A DNA stretch of 64,000 bases from Nonomuraea angiospora (GTDB lineage: Bacteria; Actinomycetota; Actinomycetes; Streptosporangiales; Streptosporangiaceae). Below, in pieces: positions 44,733-52,327 of this stretch (positions within the stretch are counted from its first letter, which is position 1; each line of letters begins with the position of its first letter). A program made the translations under genes and the position numbers. Below the pieces are notes generated by a model, which made no database searches, was not told where the DNA came from, and saw only the letters and a program-made list of their open reading frames with translations. The DNA lies in assembly GCF_014873145.1 (NCBI RefSeq), contig NZ_JADBEK010000001.1, positions 6,882,001 to 6,946,000 of the forward strand. Reading direction: 5' to 3'.

Positions 44733-45650
44733 ATGAGCCAGCCGGAATCCGCTGTCGCGGACGCCCAGGCGGGCGGCCGAAGCGGGCAGGAGCCGCTGGC
44801 CAAGCTCGCCAAGAGATACGGACTTCGCCGTGCCATCGCGCGGCCGAGGTTCCCTGTCTACATGCGCCAGCTATGGGAGCGGCGACACTTCATCCTGACG
44901 TACGCGACCTCGCGCAACGTCTCGAAGTACACCAGCTCGGCTCTCGGCCAGCTGTGGCAGGTGCTGACCCCCCTGCTCAACGCCGGGATCTACTACGTGA
45001 TGTTCGGCCTCATTCTGGGCGGCAAGGGCAACATCGAAAACTATCCCGCGTTCCTGCTGACCGGGATGTTCATCTTCACTTACACGCAGCGGACCGTCAC
45101 GGCGGGCGCCAAGTCGATCACGGGCAACCTCTCGATGATCCGCGCCCTGCACTTCCCCCGGGCGTCCCTCCCCCTGGCCTACACGATCCAGGAGCTGCAG
45201 CAGCTCGCCATCTCCATGGGCGTCCTCATGGTCATCGTGATCATCACCGGCGAGCCCCCCACACTGTTGTGGCTGATGATGCCGGTGGTGCTGCTCCTGC
45301 AGACCCTCTTCAACATCGGCGCGAGCCTGGTGATCGCCCGGTTGGGCGCGTCCATGCGCGACCTCAACCAGTTGCTGCCGTTCATCACGCGCACGTGGCT
45401 CTATGCCTCGGGTGTGTTCTTCTCCATCCAGGAGAAGGTCGTGGGCAGCGCCAGGCTCCCCCAGTGGGTCGCCGATGTGATGTATATGAATCCGGCGGCC
45501 TCCTTCATCGAGTGGATGCGGGACATCCTCATCGAGAGTCACCCTGCCCCTCCGATGGTGTGGATGTCTTGCGTATTCTGGGCGGTGTTCGCACTCGGTT
45601 TCGGCTTCTGGTATTTCTGGCGAGCCGAGGAGAGGTACGGGCGTGGCTGA
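44733..45650 (+). CDS. ABC-2 type export permease (TagG/Wzm-like)
   Basis: A 305-residue permease with a polar N-terminus, an amphipathic stretch (RRHFILTYATSRNVSKYTSSALGQLWQVLTP, in part), and six helices. This is the layout of polysaccharide or teichoic-acid exporters. Its stop overlaps the ATPase start by 8 bases. No glycosyltransferases are adjacent, so the exported polymer is unknown; cell-wall teichoic acid or galactan-like glycans are the usual substrates. Confidence 0.88.
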   Translation: MSQPESAVADAQAGGRSGQEPLAKLAKRYGLRRAIARPRFPVYMRQLWERRHFILTYATSRNVSKYTSSALGQLWQVLTPLLNAGIYYVMFGLILGGKGNIENYPAFLLTGMFIFTYTQRTVTAGAKSITGNLSMIRALHFPRASLPLAYTIQELQQLAISMGVLMVIVIITGEPPTLLWLMMPVVLLLQTLFNIGASLVIARLGASMRDLNQLLPFITRTWLYASGVFFSIQEKVVGSARLPQWVADVMYMNPAASFIEWMRDILIESHPAPPMVWMSCVFWAVFALGFGFWYFWRAEERYGRG

Positions 45651-46509
45651 ACTTACCAAGGAGCTGTCACAGGTGAAGGGCGAGAAGCCCGCCGTCCCCG
45701 GCAAGGATGTGAGGGTGCATCCAGATCCGGAGCCCCAGGGCAAGCGGCCACTCGACGTCCCCACGGGCACTCCGACCGTCATCGTCGACGATCTCCACAT
45801 CGTCTACCGCGTCTACGGCGCGGCCTCCGACGCCGAGAAGGGCAACGCGGTCAACGCCCTCACGCGCATCCTCAAGCGCCAGGGCCGCCCGCAGATGAAA
45901 GAGGTCCACGCGGTCAAGGGCGTGACCTTCGTGGCCTACCACGGTGACGCCATCGGCATCGTGGGCCGCAACGGCTCGGGCAAGTCCACGCTGCTGCGGG
46001 CCATCGCGGGCCTTCTCCCGCCGCACAAGGGCGCCGTCTACACCGACGGCCAGCCCTCGCTGCTCGGCGTCAACGCGGCCCTCATGCGCGAGCTCACCGG
46101 CGAGCGCAACATCGTGCTCGGCTGTTACGCCATGGGCATGACGCCCGCCGAGGTCCGTGAGAAGTACCAGGAGATCGTCGACTTCTCCGGCATCGACGAG
46201 TTCGTCCAGCTCCCCATGTCCACCTACTCCTCCGGCATGGGCGCCCGGCTCCGCTTCGCCATCTCCTCGGCCAAGACCCACGACGTCCTCCTCATCGACG
46301 AGGCCCTGGCCACGGGCGACCGCGAGTTCCGCAAGAAGAGCGAGGAGCGCATCCGCCAGATCCGCGAGTCCGCCGGCACGGTCTTCCTCGTGGCCCACGA
46401 CCTCAAGGTCATCGAGGAGACCTGCAACCGCGTCATCTGGCTGCACAAGGGCAAGATCAAGATGGACGGCGACCCGAAGGAAGTCATCGCCGCCTACAAC
46501 AAGGGCTGA
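45643..46509 (+). CDS. ABC export ATP-binding protein (TagH/Wzt-like)
   Basis: A 288-residue ATPase. A ~45-residue polar N-terminal tail precedes VDDLHIVYRVYG, Walker A GRNGSGKST, the polysaccharide-exporter signature STYSSGMGARLRFAI, Walker B VLLIDEALATGD and H-loop FLVAHDLKVI. It has no C-terminal carbohydrate-binding domain, so it resembles TagH-like rather than O-antigen Wzt proteins. It works with the overlapping permease. Confidence 0.92.
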   Translation: MAELTKELSQVKGEKPAVPGKDVRVHPDPEPQGKRPLDVPTGTPTVIVDDLHIVYRVYGAASDAEKGNAVNALTRILKRQGRPQMKEVHAVKGVTFVAYHGDAIGIVGRNGSGKSTLLRAIAGLLPPHKGAVYTDGQPSLLGVNAALMRELTGERNIVLGCYAMGMTPAEVREKYQEIVDFSGIDEFVQLPMSTYSSGMGARLRFAISSAKTHDVLLIDEALATGDREFRKKSEERIRQIRESAGTVFLVAHDLKVIEETCNRVIWLHKGKIKMDGDPKEVIAAYNKG

Positions 46510-46655
46510 CCTCTCTCACGGCGCGACCGCCGCCGCTCACGGCTCGGAGCCTCCCCCGCTCCGGCCGCATGCCCTGCTGGCTTACGGCCACAAACACCGA
46601 CATCCACGCTTTTCGCTGCTGTGTGCGAAACGCGCGCGACTGCAGTGGCAAAAGA

Positions 46656-46701
46656 CTGACATCGTGCCTGCCGTTCCGATAGGATTCGAACGTCAATTCG
46701 A
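46656..46701 (+). promoter_or_regulatory. SOS-type promoter: -35/-10 followed by LexA-like box
   Basis: CTGACA (46656-46661) and TAGGAT (46680-46685) are spaced 18 bases apart. Directly after, TCGAAC-GTCA-ATTCGA (46686-46701) matches the actinobacterial LexA box TCGAAC-N4-GTTCGA at 11 of 12 fixed positions. The box covers the expected transcription start, so LexA binding would block initiation. Confidence 0.6.
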
Positions 46702-46715
46702 TCCGAGGTACGCTG

Positions 46716-46889
46716 ATGGAGTGGGAGCGCGCGATGGTGGAGCTTTCGACCGCGATCGACCACCTGGCCACCGAGGACGTGGCCGAGATTCCCCGGATAC
46801 AGCTCGCCGAGCAGCTGCTGGAGCTGCACTGGCAGATGGCCAGGCTGCAGGCCCAGATAGCCCGGCGCACCGGCGTCCGCCTGCCCTGA
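46716..46889 (+). CDS. 57-residue protein behind SOS-like promoter
   Basis: MEWERAMVELSTAIDHLATE begins a 57-residue, largely helical protein that ends ARRTGVRLP. A GAGG ribosome site sits 8 bases upstream of the ATG at 46716. The second half, AEQLLELHWQMARLQAQIARR, forms an amphipathic helix with the spacing of the N-terminal region of DUF222/13E12-type HNH proteins, but no HNH domain follows. The gene starts 15 bases after the LexA-like box. It may be a complete small protein or a remnant; the neat promoter and intact stop favour a real gene. Function is unknown. Confidence 0.6.
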   Translation: MEWERAMVELSTAIDHLATEDVAEIPRIQLAEQLLELHWQMARLQAQIARRTGVRLP

Positions 46890-47150
46890 GCCCCCGACCG
46901 GCCCCGTAATCACGACAATCACCCACTCCGCAGACCACGACCCACTGTCCCTCCTGGACGGTTGAGAGCACGCCGTGACGGCGGCCGGCCCCGTGCGGGT
47001 CAGCGGGCGTCACCCTGGAGGCCGCCGGCCACGTGCGGCGGGTGGCGCCGCCCGTGCTCCGCCGTACAGGATGGGGGTTTTGCCGGCCCCGGAGCCGGAG
47101 CCGGCGCACGGCCCCGAGCCGGCGCGAAGAACGGCGCCCTCAGCCGGCGC

Positions 47151-47189
47151 ATGAAAAAGCCGCCGACCCCGGATACCGGGGTCGGCGGC
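47151..47189 (-). terminator. Intrinsic terminator reading leftward, no adjacent gene
   Basis: GCCGCCGACCCCGG (47159-47172) pairs perfectly with CCGGGGTCGGCGGC (47176-47189) around ATA. On the minus strand it is followed by TTTTTCAT. The nearest upstream minus-strand gene ends about 650 bases away. Confidence 0.85.
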
Positions 47190-47374
47190 GGGCTCGTGCG
47201 GCGCCGCTGCCCTGCAGTGGCGGCGCGCTGCGCGAGCCGGGCCGTGGGCGCGTCCGCCCAGGCCCGTCATGAGACCTGCCCGCTTGCGCGGGGTCTCGCC
47301 ACCCACGCGCGCCAGTGCCGTCGGCGCTCGGCACCTGTGAGCGCCCCGCCGGCCTGCCGCGTCGGTGCGAGGAC

Positions 47375-47526
47375 GTCCCCAGCCGGCCTGCCTGCCGGAC
47401 GGTCGCGCCGGAGCGCGAGTGTCCCCAGTCAGCCTGCCTGCCGGACGGTCGCGCCGGAGCGCGAGTGTCCCCAGCCGGCCTCCCTGCCGGACGGCCGCGC
47501 CGGAGCGCCGGTGTCCCCAGTCAGCC
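47375..47526. repeat. 46-bp tandem repeat array
   Basis: GTCCCCAG recurs at 47375, 47421, 47467 and 47513, exactly 46 bases apart, with CTGCCGGACGG and CGCCGGAGCG shared between units. The first two units are near identical and the third diverges. A more degenerate unit may lie just upstream. Units abut without spacers and the period is not a multiple of three. Confidence 0.9.
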
Positions 47527-47839
47527 CCCGCCGACCTACCGCACCAGAGTGACGGCACCGGGCCCGCCGGGCGGGAACGGGCGGCACGCGGACCGCCGTT
47601 CCAGCACACCGGCACGCGACGTGCCACGTCGCGGCGACGACACCGGACCTGCCGCGCCAGAGCGCCGGCAGTCGTCCGGCCCGGGAAAGGGAACACGCCG
47701 TTCAGGGAACAGCCGGGGCGCGCGAACGGGACCGCCTCGCAGCCGGTACGGCCGGTTCCTGGGCGTCGGCACCTAGGACGCCCGCGAACCGTCATCCCGG
47801 CCCTCGGCGAGCCGCCGCTCTACGGCGCCTCCATCGCGT

Positions 47840-48853
47840 CTAGTTGCGAGTCCAGGAGTCCCGCACCGAGCTCGTCAGCGAGTCGGTGGTCCATCCGAGC
47901 GCGGTCAGCACGTCACCGTAGGTGCCGGTGGCCTTGGTGCCGTTGGCGGACACGACGCCGGAGGTGTCCTCGACGAGCGGAGTGAGCTCGTCCACGGAGG
48001 CGGCCTGCGCGGTGCCGGGCAGCGCCTCGATGACCGGAGCCATCTCGACCGGGGCCACCTGGCCGATCGCCGGCGACAGCCGGCCGCTCGCGGCCTGCGG
48101 CAGGGCCAGCCGGGCCGCCTCGCCGAGGCCGGCCACGATCGACTCGGCCGACAGGGTCTCGATGCCCTTGCTGGTGCCGCTCATGGTCTTGGCCGTGGCC
48201 GCGCTGGTGTTCAGGAGGCCGGATCCGGCGCCCGGCAGCACGCTGTTGTTGTCGAGCTTGTCCATCGCGTCACTGAAGGACGTGTTGAACAGGCCCGTCG
48301 TCGCGTCATACGCGCCGCGCAGGGTCTCCCCCTCGGTCAGGACCTGGCCGCCGTCCTGCCTGCCGGACTTCACCGAGGTCGCGACGGGCTGGGCCATGCG
48401 TGCCGCCCCCGACAGGGCGGGCACGGGCAGGGACTCGGTCAGGCCCCCGCCGCCGAGCGAGAAGCCGCCGACGATCGGCGACAGCTCCGGCAGCGGACCG
48501 CCGAAGTTGGTGACGTCCTCGGCCGCGTTCGGCGTGGTGGTGTACCCCTGCCTCTTCTGGTTCTCCGCTGCGATGTCCCGCTCGACGCTCGACATCGGGC
48601 GGCTGGGCTGTGCCGCCGCCTTGGGCTTGAGGCCGCCGCTCAGCAGCCCGTTCAGCTGGCCGCCGCCGATCAGCCCGCTCAGCAGGCCGTCGTTCAGCAG
48701 GCCGCCGCCCAGCAGGCCGTCGAGCGGGCTGTTGGTGCCGCCGCCGTCGTTCCCGACGGCGTTGTTCCCGACTTCCGCTTGTGCCGGCGCGGCCAAAGCC
48801 GCCGCCAGACCGAATACTGTGACGGCGACAGCCGCCTTGACTACTCGATTCAT
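47840..48853 (-). CDS. Large secreted protein, Gly/Leu-rich, unknown
   Basis: A 337-residue protein with a Sec signal (MNRVVKAAVAVTVFGLAAAL, cleavage after AQA) and GGAAGG before the ATG. Residues ~45-75 are a low-complexity run of GLLGGG/GLLSGL units. The remainder is Ser/Thr/Ala-rich with no domain I recognise. Actinomycete genomes carry similar large exported proteins of unknown role. The compositional repeat recalls cell-surface or adhesive proteins, but that is only resemblance. It stands alone. Confidence 0.78.
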   Translation of the reverse strand: MNRVVKAAVAVTVFGLAAALAAPAQAEVGNNAVGNDGGGTNSPLDGLLGGGLLNDGLLSGLIGGGQLNGLLSGGLKPKAAAQPSRPMSSVERDIAAENQKRQGYTTTPNAAEDVTNFGGPLPELSPIVGGFSLGGGGLTESLPVPALSGAARMAQPVATSVKSGRQDGGQVLTEGETLRGAYDATTGLFNTSFSDAMDKLDNNSVLPGAGSGLLNTSAATAKTMSGTSKGIETLSAESIVAGLGEAARLALPQAASGRLSPAIGQVAPVEMAPVIEALPGTAQAASVDELTPLVEDTSGVVSANGTKATGTYGDVLTALGWTTDSLTSSVRDSWTRN

Positions 48854-49315
48854 GATTGCCTTCCCGGCTCGTGATCGATCGCTCTCGAATGCGGTGGAAA
48901 TGCGAATCGATAACCCCCGAAAGCCGTGGCGTGCGCGCTATGGGCACCACACGAAGCGTGCCGACACGGCTGAGCTACGCCAGCAGTTCTACCACTCGCC
49001 GTGATCGGCCGCAGGCGCATGAAAGCCCATGTAGCAGGGGTTTGCAGGCCGGTTACCGAGTAAGGGGAGAGCGTTGAGCGGGGAGACAAAACGGGAAATA
49101 GACGGGTCTAGTTTCCGATATTGCGCGCGCTCGGTTGGGCGTCACGAGCGCGCAGGTCCGGATCTCGTACGGGGAAGCTTTGGATCGCGTACACGAAAAC
49201 TTGGAGCGGATCCTGGGAAATTTACGTCGCCGGCGGCCCGTGCACAAAGGGTCGCGAAAACAAATGGCACGGGCCGCCGGCGGGGATTTTCGGTCGCGTG
49301 GACGCGGGCGACCGG
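48854..49315. other. Spacer between secreted-protein and radical SAM genes
   Basis: This 462-base region should hold the promoter of the minus-strand secreted protein and the 3' end of the minus-strand radical SAM gene. The 49060-49260 part is somewhat richer in A and T. Apart from the hairpin at 49228-49282, nothing was recognised. Confidence 0.6.
49228..49282 (-). terminator. Terminator of KamA-like gene
   Basis: CGCCGGCGGCCCGTGC (49228-49243) pairs perfectly over 16 bases with GCACGGGCCGCCGGCG (49267-49282). The 23-base loop is A-rich. It lies 33 bases beyond the radical SAM stop. Confidence 0.8.
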
Positions 49316-50797
49316 TCAGACGGGCAGCAGCGCCCCGGCGGGCTCGAACGGAAAACGTTCGGCGAAGGCCGGGCGCAGATCCGTCAGCCAGACCGCCGAC
49401 GGGTCGTAGCGCGCGAAGAACGGCCGCCCCACGAGCGAGGGGTCGCGCGCCTGGATGAAGTGGAGCATGAACACCTGCTCGCCCGCGATCTCGGTGACGC
49501 CGTCGACGCACACCTTGCCCGGTGTGGCCGACATCGACGGCCCGCGGACCGTGCGGCAGAGCCCGGAGACGCTCGAGTAGGCGTCCCTGAAGACCTCGTA
49601 CGCACGCGCCAGCGGCACCGCGAAGTAGTCCTGCGGCCCGGTGTCGCGCTCGACGAACATGTAATACGGGATCATCCCCATCCGGAGCTGCCGCCGCCAC
49701 ATGCTCGACCACACGGCCGGGTCGTCGTTGATGGACCTGATCAGCGGCGCCTGGGTCCTGATCGTGGCCCCGCTGCCGAGGATGCGCTTGACGGCCGACT
49801 CGACCAGTGGCGACTCCAGCTCGCGCGGGTGCGTGAAGTGGGCCATGAACGCGAGGTTCTTGCCCGCGTTCACCACCTCCTCGAACAGCCCGAGCGTGGC
49901 GTCGGCGTCAGGGTCGGTGGTGAAGCGCTGCGGCCAGTAGGCCAGCGCCTTGGTGCCGATCCTGATGGACTCCAGCTGCTCCAGATCCAACAAGGGCTCG
50001 ATATATCGCCTGATGACGGGCTCGCCCATGATCATCGCGTCGCCGCCGGTGATCAGGACGCTGGTGACCTCGGGATGCTGGCGAATGTAGGCCACCATCT
50101 GGTCGATGTCGTCGGAGGCGAACTTCAGGTCCGCGTCCCCGACGAACTGCGCCCATCTGAAGCAGTAGGTGCAGTACGCGTGACAGGTCTGCCCCTGCTT
50201 GGGGAAGATCAGCGCGGTCTCTGCATATTTGTGCTGCATGCCAGGCACCGGCTCGTCGCCCATCCTCGGGACGTTGAGCTCCTTCTGGCCTGCGGGGTGC
50301 GGGTTGAGCTGTGCGCGTACCCGGTTCGCCTCCGCCTGGATCTCGACGTTCGGCGCCTCGGCCTTGAGCAGGTCCGCCAGCCGGGCGACGTCGGTCGCGG
50401 GAAGCATGTCCTCCTGCGGGAAGACGAGCCGGTAAATCGGGTCGTCGGGCGCGGCCGACCAATCTATGAGTTCGTCGACGACGTAGGCGTTGGTCCGGAA
50501 CGGCAGCACGGTGGCGACGGCGCGGACCTTCAGCCGCTCTTCGTCGCCCAGTCCCGCACGCTTCAAGAGCTCGTCGAGGTGCTTGGACGTGTACGCCTTG
50601 AAGCGCCGCGTGCCAGCTTGGTTCAAGATCACTAGGCCTTTCCCATCTTTTTTGTTCGATCGGATGTAAACCTCACGACCCTGTCGCGCGTCTACGGTTC
50701 TTAATACCCGGACGCTGTCAGACACGTCAGCGGTTCCGCTGGACTCCAAGTTTTCCTTGAGGTTCACGAACACTCGCGACATATCGCGAATAGGCAT
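49316..50797 (-). CDS. KamA family radical SAM protein
   Basis: A 493-residue radical SAM enzyme. The [4Fe-4S] cluster motif is Cys205-x3-Cys209-x2-Cys212 (CHAYCTYC), followed by FRWAQFVG and LITGGDAMIM, the SAM-binding GGD region. The lysine 2,3-aminomutase family also needs a PLP lysine in a PGGGGK-type motif; here SATPGKVCVDG is the likely counterpart but lacks the Gly run. Members make beta-amino acids or have unknown substrates. The ATG at 50797 may be leaderless, 6 bases after TAAATC. It is divergent from the DUF1707 gene with a 20-base gap. Confidence 0.87.
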   Translation of the reverse strand: MPIRDMSRVFVNLKENLESSGTADVSDSVRVLRTVDARQGREVYIRSNKKDGKGLVILNQAGTRRFKAYTSKHLDELLKRAGLGDEERLKVRAVATVLPFRTNAYVVDELIDWSAAPDDPIYRLVFPQEDMLPATDVARLADLLKAEAPNVEIQAEANRVRAQLNPHPAGQKELNVPRMGDEPVPGMQHKYAETALIFPKQGQTCHAYCTYCFRWAQFVGDADLKFASDDIDQMVAYIRQHPEVTSVLITGGDAMIMGEPVIRRYIEPLLDLEQLESIRIGTKALAYWPQRFTTDPDADATLGLFEEVVNAGKNLAFMAHFTHPRELESPLVESAVKRILGSGATIRTQAPLIRSINDDPAVWSSMWRRQLRMGMIPYYMFVERDTGPQDYFAVPLARAYEVFRDAYSSVSGLCRTVRGPSMSATPGKVCVDGVTEIAGEQVFMLHFIQARDPSLVGRPFFARYDPSAVWLTDLRPAFAERFPFEPAGALLPV

Positions 50798-50808
50798 ACA
50801 CTGATTTA
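50797..50808. promoter_or_regulatory. Overlapping divergent -10 elements, KamA/DUF1707
   Basis: TACACT (50797-50802, plus strand) could serve DUF1707 at 50818. TAAATC (50808-50803, minus strand) could serve the radical SAM gene at 50797. The two cannot easily be used at once, so the genes may compete for polymerase. Confidence 0.4.
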
Positions 50809-50817
50809 CCGTGATCC

Positions 50818-51366
50818 ATGACCCTGACCAGCGGGCCAGACGCCGACCGCGACCGCGTGGCCGCGGTCCTGTCAGAGGGCCTCGCCACAGGAAGACTCAC
50901 CAGCGTCGAGCACGCCGACCGCCTGGACGTCGCCTACGCGGCGAAGACGGTGGGCGAACTCGTCCCCCTTACCCGGGATCTGCCCGAGGTGTCCGCGTCA
51001 AACGTGCCCGCCGCCATCGAGCAGCAGGTCATCGACTCGAAGTTCAGCAAGATCGTCCGCAAGGGGCGCTGGGTGGCCTCCCGCAACACCCGGCTGTCCG
51101 CCCGGTTCGGGGCACTCATCATCGACCTCTCGGACGCGGTGCTGCCCGGGCGTGAGATCACCATCGAGACGAACGCCTGGTTCAGCAAGGTGATCGTGCG
51201 CGTTCCTGACAACGCGCATGTGATCGACGAGGGGGCGTCGATCTTCGGAAAGCGGAACGTGACGGGCGGCTCGCAGGCCGATGGGCCGTTGATCCGGGTG
51301 ACGGGGTCCTCGAAGTTCTCCAAGGTGATCGTGTCGCGCGGTAAGGACGACTGGAACCTCCACTGA
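50818..51366 (+). CDS. DUF1707 protein with LiaF-like C-terminal domain
   Basis: A 182-residue protein. Residues 1-50 are DUF1707 (DRDRVAAVLSEGLATGRLTSVEHADRLDVAYAAKT in part), a SHOCT-like helical motif. The C-terminal ~110 residues are a beta-solenoid LiaF/DUF2154-like domain (LIIDLSDAVLPG, ITIETNAWFSKVIVRVPDN, IRVTGSSKFSKVIV). There is no membrane helix. Proteins of this build are thought to sense envelope stress. The internal KFSKIV/KFSKVIV near-repeat is typical of the solenoid. Confidence 0.9.
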   Translation: MTLTSGPDADRDRVAAVLSEGLATGRLTSVEHADRLDVAYAAKTVGELVPLTRDLPEVSASNVPAAIEQQVIDSKFSKIVRKGRWVASRNTRLSARFGALIIDLSDAVLPGREITIETNAWFSKVIVRVPDNAHVIDEGASIFGKRNVTGGSQADGPLIRVTGSSKFSKVIVSRGKDDWNLH

Positions 51367-52327
51367 GCCACCGCCGCCCCGTAAGCCGCGGCTTCTCGGC
51401 TGAGCCGGCGTCTCGGCAGCCGCAGCTCCTCCGCTGAACCCGCCGCCCCGAAGGTCGTGGCTCCTCCTCCGGAAGCCCACTCGCGTTCGCTCGGCAACGC
51501 CTGTTCGGCAACGCCCGTCATGGCACAGCAACGGCGCCGTTCCTCCGCCGCCTGCCCTCGCGGTCCCGGCGGTCGCGGTCCCGGCGGCCGTGGGCCGCGC
51601 CTTCGCGTCCCGGGGTCTCGCCTGGGCGGCCGCGCGAAGACGCCGTAGACGCCGGGGCTCGATGCCGCACGCCCCCCAAAGGCCGCAGACCCCAGGGCCG
51701 GTGCGGCAAGCCCGCCCCAAGCGCCGCCGACGCCGGAGCCCGGTGCCGCAACCCCGCCCCAAGCGCCGGAGCCCGAAGCAGCAAACCTCGGCCAGGCACC
51801 CTGGACGCCGGAGCCCAATACGGCGAGCCCCGGCGCAGGCACCCCCGACGCCGGAGCCGGAAGCGGCAAACCCCGGCCCAGGCACCCCGGACGCCGAAGC
51901 CCCGTGCCGCAAACCCCGGCCCAGGCACGCCGGACGCCGAAGCCTCGTGCCGCAAACCTCGGCCCAGGCACCCCGGACACCGAAGTCCGTGCCGCGAACC
52001 CGCCCCCGACGCCACAGACGCCCAGGCCGCCGGTGTGGCAAGCCCGTCCCCGGCGCCGCCGCCACCCGCCCCAGGCGTCGCAAGCGCCGAATCCGGGTGT
52101 GGCTGGTCCCGAAGGAGGAGGCGTTGGAAACACGGGCGCTCCGGGCGACCGGGCCGAGGTGTGGGGATCAGGTGAGAGGGTCGGTGAGACTGGAAGGGGC
52201 CCTCGGGGGAACCAACAGGGCCTACCCGCCGGTTAACCTGGCACCTGCCTTGCCTACGATGCGGACATACCGAGCCCGCGTTCCGGTCAAGCCGTGGCGG
52301 CGGGCTCGATGCCGTACGAGGTGATCA
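51367..52327. other. Gene-free GC-rich spacer with degenerate tandem array before plsX
   Basis: This 961-base spacer carries long Pro/Arg/Gly-rich frames on both strands that I judge artefacts of a ~42-base tandem repeat (51664-52100). The last ~200 bases should carry the plsX promoter. rpmF, often just upstream of plsX in other bacteria, is not present. Confidence 0.65.
51664..52100. repeat. Degenerate 42/43-bp tandem array, about ten units
   Basis: A GCAAACC/GCAAGCC core recurs at 51706, 51748, 51781, 51823, 51866, 51909, 51952, 51994, 52038 and 52080. Spacing is mostly 42-44 bases, with one 33-base step. Shared parts include CCCAGGCACCCCGGACGCCG. The units at 51866, 51909 and 51952 are nearest to identical. 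Mixed 42 and 43 spacing breaks any single frame, arguing against coding. Confidence 0.88.

Larger units (their letters stand above)
46890..47839. other. Gene-free GC-rich spacer with terminator and minisatellite
   Basis: No gene is supported in this 950-base stretch; long frames on both strands lack ribosome sites and are Arg/Pro/Ala-rich. It contains an excellent leftward intrinsic terminator (47159-47189) and a 46-base tandem array (47375-47526). A long 3' UTR of the minus-strand gene at 47840 or an unannotated leftward RNA would explain the terminator. Confidence 0.65.

Noticed and set aside
46716..46889. Full DUF222/HNH endonuclease
   Set aside because: Only a short N-terminal-like helix is present with a clean stop; no HNH motif follows in any frame.
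47375..47526. Possible CRISPR array
   Set aside because: Units abut with an exact 46-base period and no unique spacers, and there are no cas genes. It is a minisatellite.
50934..52133. 399-codon minus-strand frame and 245-codon plus-strand frame over the plsX-side spacer
   Set aside because: Both are products of the 42/43-base tandem array, change frame between units and extend antisense into DUF1707; no start site or domain.
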